From Adineta steineri (Eukaryota > Rotifera > Eurotatoria > Adinetida > Adinetidae), in the NCBI GenBank assembly GCA_905250115.1, contig CAJNOI010000034.1, forward strand, positions 325,390-389,389: a stretch of 64,000 bases of DNA, read 5' to 3'. Numbering within the stretch: the stretch's first letter is position 1; each line of letters opens with the position of its first letter. The notes below the pieces were generated by a model, which searched no databases, was not told the origin of the DNA, and saw only the letters and a list, made by a program, of their open reading frames with translations. Made by a program: the position numbers and the translations under genes. Below, in pieces: positions 55,974 through 64,000 of this stretch.

Positions 55974-56061
55974 TCATCTTTGTTGGCTGAACGAGCTGGA
56001 ATATATTCGTGGGTGTGGATATGACTACTAAATGCATGACATTCTCACACCCACACCCATT
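55974..56061 (+). pseudogene. TPR unit 3 stub cut by a telomere-type hairpin
   Basis: SSLLAERAGIYS is readable and then runs directly into GTGGGTGTGGATATGAC...TCTCACACCCACACCCATT (56010-56061). The rest of the unit is absent. Confidence 0.5.
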
Positions 56062-56266
56062 TCCTATAAGGTGATGTTTTAGATAGTCCGAATGATCGAT
56101 CTGGCTAGATACCAGTTCTGATAAAATAGAATAGAGTAGGTATGTATAGTTGTATGCTAATTTGCTTGCTTAGAGTAAAATTCTGCTGAAATGTTTGCTG
56201 AAATTAGAACTGAAAATAAGGTTATTATTACAATGTCATCTGTTTTTTCTATATTGCAGGTAATAA

Positions 56267-56674
56267 ATGGCTAAAAACAATAGCAACTCTATATGCAACT
56301 TTTGTAGTCGGCCTGTTAACAAACATATTCAGCGACGAACTAAAATGGAAACTAACGGTTGTAGTTTTTGTATTATGTCTGCTGGTGTTTTTCGTTCATT
56401 GGCAGAAGGTGATCTTGTTCCTAGGACGATGGTTCCAGAAGCAGGATTCCATGAAATGTCCGTAATACCACGGAGCCGGCCGTTTCCGTACCGGATTGTT
56501 CGACCTGGGTTTGTTCTCTCTTTCTATTATACTATTCGTCACGGCTGCTTTTCTTTTTGCCGTTATAGCTTTGATCGGTTACATACGTACATCACCAATT
56601 ATAATGGTAATCCTGTACTCCTAACTGCAGAAAATAGAGTTAATGCTGGTGATGTCATTGAATCTAAATTTTAA
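56267..56674 (+). CDS. Unknown 135-residue protein
   Basis: Starts MAKNNSNSICNFCSRPVNKH 6 bp after a good acceptor (CTATATTGCAG), so a 5'UTR or upstream exon is likely. It may be the surviving 3' exon of the TPR units. CxxC pairs (CNFC, CSFC) occur in the first 36 residues and could bind zinc. The middle part reads VIPRSRPFPYRIVRPGFVLS, and the end PVLLTAENRVNAGDVIESKF. No membrane segment. Not recognised. Intact frame with ordinary local composition. Confidence 0.45.
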   Translation: MAKNNSNSICNFCSRPVNKHIQRRTKMETNGCSFCIMSAGVFRSLAEGDLVPRTMVPEAGFHEMSVIPRSRPFPYRIVRPGFVLSFYYTIRHGCFSFCRYSFDRLHTYITNYNGNPVLLTAENRVNAGDVIESKF

Positions 56675-58029
56675 GAGTAGTTTTTTTATTTGAAATAAAT
56701 TTTCCTTTTCTGATTGAAAAAATATTAATAGCTCATTACTGATCAAAAAGCATCGCTTAGAATTATAAAAAAAATCATATTATCTACTACGAAATGACAA
56801 TGAGAAAATCTATTCAGTCAATATATATGAAAGCAAATAGTACTAAATTAATTAATTAAATAGTGTAAAATCTTTCAAATGGTCATATATCATAGAAACA
56901 AAAAGAGATTTATTTTCTTCTGATAATCTTATCTAAACATAAGAAAATATTGCACAGTTCTTTTCAAGTTGAAATCAAAGTATTCCAATCAATTTGATTT
57001 TATGAAATACAAAGGATCACATATTCTTAAATCTTCTGTAGATATATATCCATTCAATGGATGATTTATCTATGTAATTATAATACTTTTGTTTGGTAGA
57101 AAAGTAATGTTCTTTGTGAGTTATATTAATCATATCAAATGTCAGTTTTTGTATGTTTCAAGACAAAATAAAAATATTTTTAAATTGATAGAAAATTAGT
57201 CACCTGAATTTATTTACACAGAGGACTAAGTCATTTTTTTTGTTATTTCGATAGTTTAATGTTTATTGCCGTCATCAAAAAAAAAGTTACACATTTGTTC
57301 ATAGTAAAAATAACATTGTGTACCATATTAGAAGTAATTTATTGATGAATGATATGATCCGAATAATTGTATTTAGTAGTATTACATGTAAGGTCATCAA
57401 AAGAAAACAATTAAGTCATATATAACAAAGTCTATTTGATGATATAAGAATAGTATTCTATCGAAAAAATAAATAAATATGAAAAATTTGTTTAACGTTA
57501 TCTAAAAAGTTAATCATTTCATCATTTTATCTCTCTTGAGAATTATAGAAATTTATTATTTAATCAATCATGAAGAAATCAACCTCACATATTTTTTCAT
57601 AAAAGAAGACTAACGTCATATCAATTTAAGTTTTTGATTAATCAAACATTAGTATTCTTTCGCTTCTTTTTGATACATTAAAAATAATATAACACTAGTA
57701 GAATACTTTTTTTATAGTTATTATAGATCTACTATGCAAAGAAAAAACAACTCCATCAATGAATTATATTTATCAATTTGCAAATTAAAAATAGACAAGT
57801 AACATATGTCATGAAATATATTGAACTGCAAGAATTATTTGATGATGATACTTAGAATATCAAAAATATATTTTACAAAATTAAGAAATGTAATAACAAG
57901 ATAAATATTTGATGTAACATCAACAAGTTTTACCATTTATTGATTAAACTATCCATTATTAATATCAGATAATATAAGTTATTCATAATAGTAAGTAGTC
58001 AACATTTGTTTATGAAATTGTGATGTATA
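56675..58029. other. AT-rich intergenic region
   Basis: Lies between the 3' ends of the 56267 gene (+) and the 58030 gene (-). No element recognised. Confidence 0.45.
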
Positions 58030-58944
58030 TTATAAACCACATCTTCGATGATATAATTGTTTCTCATAACTACGTTTATTTGTTTGATAAATACGTTTTC
58101 GTACTTCAAAAATAAGATTTAAATCTGCTGGATCTCTTTGTGGTCGTCTTACACTACGCATTGTGACAAGATCAGGTCTAGTTTGTCTCTCTAATGTTTC
58201 AGATACAACTACTACTGGCTCCATATTTCCAAATAATCTCGAGCGTACAGGTACAGACTGAGTTAATTTTAAAATAGATTGTCGTTTTTTTTCGGACATT
58301 CCTATAACAGATACATTTGATGTATCATCTGTAGTTGATTCTTCATGATGTTTAATTGAAGATTTACTTTTTGATGACCCATTTCGACTTAATGGTGCAA
58401 GTTTTAGTTGTTGTTCTTTTAAGTCTATAGGTGATTCTGCTAGATCATTACTATCCGTTTTAACAATAGACTTTGATGATTTCATTCGAACAGGATTATC
58501 TTGAAAAAATTGCTGCAATTTTACATTAATATTTAAACGATTTGCTTCTTCAGTCAATGGTATAACAGGACTTTGTTGATTAGTTGTAATATGTTTTAAA
58601 CTATTTAATTGGCTTTCATAAAAAATATCATGAAAACCAATACGTTTTCTTTCATATTCTTGTAAATTTTTTATTAATTGTCGAATATAACTTTCTTTTT
58701 TCCATGTATATAATAATGCTTTATTTATTTGTACATTTAAATTATTATTTTTCATATTTTTAACATATTCCATATAATATAACCGTTGCTGTTCATCTAG
58801 TTTGCCTTGCATTAGTTTATTTTTATAAAATGCATCGAAAATATTTGTTTGAAGAGTTTCATCATCAGCTGCATGTTTCATTTTTGATTTTAAAATAAAT
58901 GTCTTTTTTTTTCTTGTCAATGGCAAATATAATGATCTCTGCAT
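58030..58944 (-). CDS. Unknown basic protein, 304 residues
   Basis: Single open frame from MQRSLYLPLTRKKKTFILKS. The N-terminal half is likely helical and charged (DEQQRLYYMEYVKNMKNNNL, IRQLIKNLQEYERKRIGFHD). The middle is Ser/Lys-rich and disordered (RNGSSKSKSSIKHHEESTTD). The C-terminus is again helical and basic (LNLIFEVRKRIYQTNKRSYE). KKRQSILKL contains a SILK-like motif as in the 5733 gene. No catalytic or membrane motif. Family not recognised; possibly a coiled-coil or cytoskeletal/ciliary protein, a guess from composition only. Confidence 0.55.
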   Translation of the reverse strand: MQRSLYLPLTRKKKTFILKSKMKHAADDETLQTNIFDAFYKNKLMQGKLDEQQRLYYMEYVKNMKNNNLNVQINKALLYTWKKESYIRQLIKNLQEYERKRIGFHDIFYESQLNSLKHITTNQQSPVIPLTEEANRLNINVKLQQFFQDNPVRMKSSKSIVKTDSNDLAESPIDLKEQQLKLAPLSRNGSSKSKSSIKHHEESTTDDTSNVSVIGMSEKKRQSILKLTQSVPVRSRLFGNMEPVVVVSETLERQTRPDLVTMRSVRRPQRDPADLNLIFEVRKRIYQTNKRSYEKQLYHRRCGL

Positions 58945-61277
58945 TTTTCTACTAGTATATATTGATGATATTAATTTTAAATGACAGACAATCTCGGTAA
59001 TATCTTTGAAATATATTACTTATCAATTTATGAAATTACTTTTCTCTATTTTATCGATATTGAACATGGTTAGAAGAATCATTTATTATGAAATATATCG
59101 TTTATAGAATTCGAAATATGATTTATATCCTTTGAGAATATACCAATAGAATTCATTTGTTGTTCGAACACATATTCGGCTGTTAGTTGCATCTAGAGTA
59201 TTTGTAAAGTACAGTTTTAGCTTCAAATATTAGTGGTGTAAACAAGAATTTTTCCATCATTAATTACCTCTTATTGTAATTTAATATAGTCAGACGAATC
59301 TATATTTTTCTTTCCTCTACTGGCTTAGATGCGGAGAAAAAAAATTTTTTTTTTCACTAAATACATTAATATAAACCGATCTCGGAAATGATTTTTTATT
59401 TAATATTTAATAATAATAATAATAATATATCTATATTTTATTTCGATGTAAAGCAATCATTGAATTTTATTATAAATATATGCAATCGATCATCTCTTGT
59501 AAATATAATAGATATTGAATAAAGACGATTAATATGCATAAACTTACTCATATTAAGAAGAAGAAAAAAAAGTCATCAATTGACAAGGCACGATCATAAG
59601 AAAAAATGTATATTAGTTTTTTTACTTATCCTTTTGTTTATTTTTTGAATAAAATCAACCTTGAATCAATTAGTTGGATTTCAAGGGTATAGAAAACATA
59701 ATTTCTTTCGGGCCATCATTGTCGCTTCGTTAACATACATATAATAAATAGTTCTCTTGCCGGATGTATGTTTGTCGATGTCGTCCGTTTGAGCCCCTAC
59801 GGCAATGAAGACCACTAACATATTTTTTTTCTTTATTTTTTTTTACTTTAGAAAAGACTTTTTTTTTTAATAATAAATAATTTTTTGCACTCCTATTTTG
59901 TCGAGATGTCAAATAGTATTTCCTAATGACTGTATTTTATATAATAACTATATACTTATATTTATTTTAGTTGTATGCTCATTCGCTCGTATTCGATCTT
60001 CCATTTGTTTGAGTATATAACGATCAGTCGTAAGCAGAAAGACAACATGAAATCTTTTCTTTTCTTTTTTTTTTCAATAACATAATATAAGAGGGGACGA
60101 GTCGACTAGCGAGAGAATGCGAGCATAACAACAAATCGTATGAGAAATGAAGGAAAATGCAATCAACTAGAAAAAGAAAGACGATGATGACGGCGATAGA
60201 TAAGAGTGAGAGAAAGAGAGATCTCTTCTCCGAAAAGGAAATATCATCATCGCATCATCAGTAATAAAAATTCGACTTACATGACCGTAAAGAGGACAAC
60301 GCGAACCAAATTATTAGCAATAAAATAAAGAAGAACTAAAAGTGATGATGATGATGATAGTGTGATTTTATAAAAGATAATTTCCTAGGTAATATCAAAG
60401 GCTTGTTTAGTTCTTTTTTTTTTACATTATTATATCTTATATTGTGCTAATGCGAATGTAGAATGTCTAGGTGCATAATTGAACATAAGCATGAGCGCTT
60501 AAAGGAAGAAGATAGAGAATAAGAAACGAAGTCTCTTGTTATTTGCTCTTACCAAAAGCGGAAAGAGCCACTCTTATTCAATTCCGTTCTCTTCATCCGT
60601 TCTTCTTGTAACTATTGTTGCTTCTATCGGTACCGTTAAAACATTGACTTACTCTCTCTCTCTCTTCTTCTCCTTCTCTCTCTCTAACACTTCCACCATG
60701 CAATTGAATACATAGACATTTAAATACTTAAATTTTTCTTGATGCACTCTCTTGTTGAGAAATCAGGTGCGTGGAATAATTGCTCGGAATAAACATTTCA
60801 GTTTCATATAATATTTTCTTTTTTTTTCTTATCTAGGATTTTTCTACCGATATTGATTAGCGTGCTCGAGAAACAGTTTCATAAGAATATTAAAATTATA
60901 AGTATTTAAAAGTTCTTATTAATTTGTTGTCGTTTTTCTTTTAAATTTATTAGTCAAGTTATTTTTAGTATCACGACACATTGTCAATGTGCTCCTATCG
61001 ACGTCAGTATCAATGTATAACAAATGGTGTTATGATCATGCGTTACTTATAAAAAAACTACACACACTACGACAAGTAACATTATTGCCATTACTCTCTA
61101 ATTATATTATTCCATTACTACTAACTCAGCCGTCCTATTACATTATCGTTATCATCGACCGTTGCTATCAACACTATATTGAAGTCAAGCGTCGATGCAA
61201 TTGTCATTCGATGACACTTTGTCGAGTGTTTCAACGACAAACGTCGAATGACGATATGCTAAACACCGTTGACAATC
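58945..61277. other. Intergenic region between divergent genes
   Basis: AT-rich, with purine-rich tracts (60170-60245) and CT microsatellites (60651-60685). It is likely to hold the promoter and 5'UTR of the cholinesterase gene. An open stretch at 60989-61321 overlaps the cholinesterase start in another frame and is not supported as a gene. Confidence 0.45.
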
Positions 61278-63527
61278 ATGTTTCTTCGAATAATAACCAT
61301 TTTAATTATGTTTATTTTTAATTTATCCTTATCCTTTTCTACAACCATTGATCCACTTATACGTTCAACAAATACGGGTCGTGTTCGTGGTATTGATGCA
61401 TATTTTCGTACTGCTGATTCACCACGTCTTCATCATGTTCGTGCTTGGCTTGGCATTCCCTTTGCTAAACCACCTATTGGTTCACGTCGTTTTAAAGCAC
61501 CAGAACGTGTTGAACCATGGTCCGGTATACTTAATACAACACATTTTCCAGCAACTTGTTGGCAAACAGAATCAATTGTTTATAATCTTGAAGCAGAAAA
61601 AATTTGGTCACCAAGCACAGATTGTAGTGAAGATTGTCTCTATTTAAATATTTGGGTACCTGTAACTAGTACTCATACAAAAGAACCCATGGCTGTACTT
61701 GCTTGGATTTATGGTGGTGCATTTGTAACTGGTTCAAGTGCATTAGATCTTTATGATGGAAGAATATTAGCAGCAACAAACAATATTATTGTTGTTTCTA
61801 TGCAATATCGTTTGCAAAGTTTTGGTTTTCTATTTCTTGATAGACCAGATGCACCTGGTAAAAGACATTAATAATTAAAATATATTTTATTCATATTTGT
61901 TTTTGTTTTTCTTTATAAAGGTAATCAAGGTTTATATGATCAAGCTCTTGCATTAGAATGGATACATCATAATATAGGTTATTTTGGTGGCGATAGTCAA
62001 CGAATAACTTTATTTGGTGAATCGGCTGGTGCTGTATCTGTTGGTTTTCATTTATTATCACCACGTAGTCGATCTTTATTTTCAAATGCTATTTTACAAA
62101 GTGGAGGACCAACATGTAATTGGGCATTTATAACTGCCGACGAAGGACGTAGACGTTCACAAAAATATTTAAATGAATTTTATTCACTTGTTACAAAACG
62201 TTTATCCGATGAACAATTTCGTCATGAACGTGACAAAATTCCTGAAGTTTGTAAACGTGGACAAAATGTTGAAAATCTTGATGTTATGTTTGAATGTGCA
62301 TTAAACTATCCAATTATGGATGAAGATCATTATGCTTATATAACAAATGCTGAGTATACTATTACAGATGGTGGTCCAATGTTTTTCCTTCTTATGCCCG
62401 TTATTGATGGAACATTTCTACCACAAAATCCAGTTACAATGCTTAAAACAGGCAACTTTAAAGTATGATTTTGTTTTTTTAAATTTTTCATTAATTATTT
62501 ATATGTATGTATATATATTCATAGAAATGTCCCCTCCTGTTAGGTGCAAATCGTGATGAAGGTTCTTATTTTATGGTTTACGCTCAAGGTAATGATAAAA
62601 CTCCAGGTAATGCTATGCCTGATGTAAATTATGCAACATTTATAAAACATCTCGAACTTTATTATAATTATATACCTTCATATCCATATAAAACTCCACG
62701 TATAGTATATCAATCATTAGTACAAAGATATACTGATTGGTCAGATTGGTCGAATAATGTTCGTAATGCTGTTGTATTAAGTTATGCAATTGGTGATGCA
62801 CATTTTACATGTCCAACTGTCAGTGTTGCTAATGCTTATGCAATGCAAAATATGCCAATTTATTTTTATCATTTTGTTGCAAGACCATCAACTAGTGATT
62901 GGCATGCATGGACAGGTGTTATGCATGGGTAAAAAAAAAAATTTTAATTACAAAAAATTTTTTTATTCAATTTTCTTTTTTTTTCTTAATTAGAGATGAA
63001 ATTATGTTTGTATTCGGAGAACCACTTAATGCAACTGATAGTAAATTATATAAATATGAAGAAATTCAATTAGCTAGAAGAATGATGGGTTATTGGTCGA
63101 ATTTTTCTAAATATGGGTAAGTTAATAAAATTTATTTTGAGAATTAACTATAATTAAAAAAAATAGAAATCCAAATGGTGAAGTAAATACCGTTATTAAT
63201 GATTGGCCACTTTATACGTATCCACAACGTGCACATATTGTACTTGATACTATGAATAAATCAACTGACATTGCTCATCGTGCCGATTATTGTGCATTTT
63301 GGGAACAATATGTTCCTGTTTTATTAGAAGAATTTGGTAAAATTTTTTCTTTTTTTTTACTATTTTATTTCAATATTTTTTTTTGTGTTCATTTAGAACG
63401 ATGTGTTATTCACGGTCCTTCTTCCTCAGTAACACATGAGAAATCTTCCGCTACATTAAGAAAATACTCTTATTTTCATATTTTCTGGTTTTGCATTCTT
63501 ATTAGTATTATTATTCCATTAAAATAA
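61278..63527 (+). CDS. ACHE: Acetylcholinesterase-type cholinesterase, GPI-anchored type
   Basis: Six exons, 61278-61857, 61921-62462, 62525-62928, 62994-63116, 63167-63336 and 63397-63527. All have GT-AG introns of 50-65 bp and join in frame to 649 residues. A signal peptide (FLRIITILIMFIFNLSLSFS) is followed by the alpha/beta-hydrolase: IYGGAF oxyanion hole, GESAG with Ser228, NRDEG with Glu386, and GVMHGDEIMFVFG with His508, the full catalytic triad. SEDCLYLNIW is present, and IWSP gives Trp110 at the choline-binding (Torpedo Trp84) position. These features favour cholinesterase over neuroligin or general carboxylesterase. The C-terminus ends in a hydrophobic tail (YFHIFWFCILISIIIPL) typical of a GPI-anchor signal. 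It would hydrolyse acetylcholine at the cell surface or synapse. The ATG at 61278 is chosen because it directly starts the signal peptide. Confidence 0.88.
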
Positions 63528-64000
63528 CTTATTTAAAATTCATAAATTAAAACAGAACAACAAAACATGTTCACATATCATTGGTGTCTCTGTTGCCTTT
63601 ACTTCCCTCTTTTGCTATTTAATAAATCGAGTTTTTATTGCCTATTGTGTCAATGTCATTCTATCACTGAAGTATTTTCAATTAACGAGATGTAGTGATT
63701 TCTATAAGAAAAAAGATTGTATAAAGAACAATTAAAGCCAAAAGCACAATAAAGCATAAAACTGAATTATATATACTTGACTAACTTTTTATATTAACAA
63801 TGAATGCTTTAGTATTATTCATATAGTTCTAATTTTTGTAACAATACATGATAAATAAATCAAATTTAAAATGTTCAATGAAATCAAAAGATTTATCCAA
63901 TTAATGAACATAAATACATAATTAAATAATAAAGAGGTACTTCTAGATGAATTAGAGAATTTCTGTAATAAAAAGATATATGAGACATTCACGGTTAAAA
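63528..64000. other. 3' flank of the cholinesterase gene
   Basis: AT-rich, with AATAAA-like poly(A) signals near 63620 and 63750. No further gene seen. Confidence 0.5.

Noticed and set aside
61348..61647. 99-codon ORF inside the first cholinesterase exon
   Set aside because: Out-of-frame shadow of the cholinesterase.

Overview
The window looks like nuclear DNA of an invertebrate, most probably a bdelloid rotifer. It is strongly AT-rich. Its genes have short GT-AG introns, mostly 50-100 bp. It carries animal-type genes: a cholinesterase, a FOG/ZFPM-like co-repressor, a cytochrome P450, single-exon class-A-like GPCRs, a TIR-SAM protein, an OTU protease and a type II glycosyltransferase. It is also full of TGTGGG/CCCACA repeats, the telomeric repeat known from the bdelloid Adineta vaga. 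The species assignment is inference. Two N runs (2288-2387 and 47816-47825) interrupt genes.

Layout. 0.5-1.7 kb: 3' part of a TIR-SAM gene (+). 2.2-3.9 kb: FOG/ZFPM homologue (-). 5.7-7.3 kb: low-complexity protein with paired PP1-docking motifs (-). 10.3-12.9 kb: a decayed urea transporter-ankyrin gene and a second decayed membrane-protein region. 14.8-17.5 kb: a glycosyltransferase (+) and a GPCR (-). 19.6-21.2 kb: a P450 with one in-frame stop (-). 21.9-22.8 kb: an ABCB-type transporter remnant (-) cut off at a telomere-type hairpin. 22.9-25.5 kb: repeat-derived DNA. 25.5-26.3 kb: a two-exon small gene ('beta' family) with a MITE in its intron. 26.3-28.1 kb: decayed coding DNA. 29.0-29.9 kb: GPCR (-). 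31.3-36.5 kb: a three-unit tandem array (-), each unit holding two small intron-containing genes ('alpha' and 'beta') and a telomere-type hairpin; the middle unit carries a piggyBac remnant. 37.6-38.6 kb: a small gene with a 5'UTR intron, whose 5' flank is copied at 52 kb. 39.7-42.3 kb: a GPCR pseudogene and an intact GPCR (+). 43.2-50.7 kb: three genes with uninterrupted coding regions and less AT-rich sequence (unknown Cys-rich, KSP-repeat, OTU protease), in DNA dense with hairpins and foldback elements. 54.6-56.7 kb: tandem broken TPR units and a small ORF. 58.0-58.9 kb: unknown protein (-). 61.3-63.5 kb: six-exon cholinesterase (+).

The gene set is heterogeneous and does not read as one pathway. 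The unifying feature of the window is structural. About twenty short elements are built as TGTGGG-rich arm, short spacer, CCCACA-rich arm. They lie between genes, at pseudogene breakpoints and at the edges of duplicated units. Several long foldback elements lie among them. This recurrent telomere-repeat hairpin family is the best candidate for something undescribed; its mechanism (transposition, break healing by telomere addition, or foldback replication) cannot be settled from the sequence alone.
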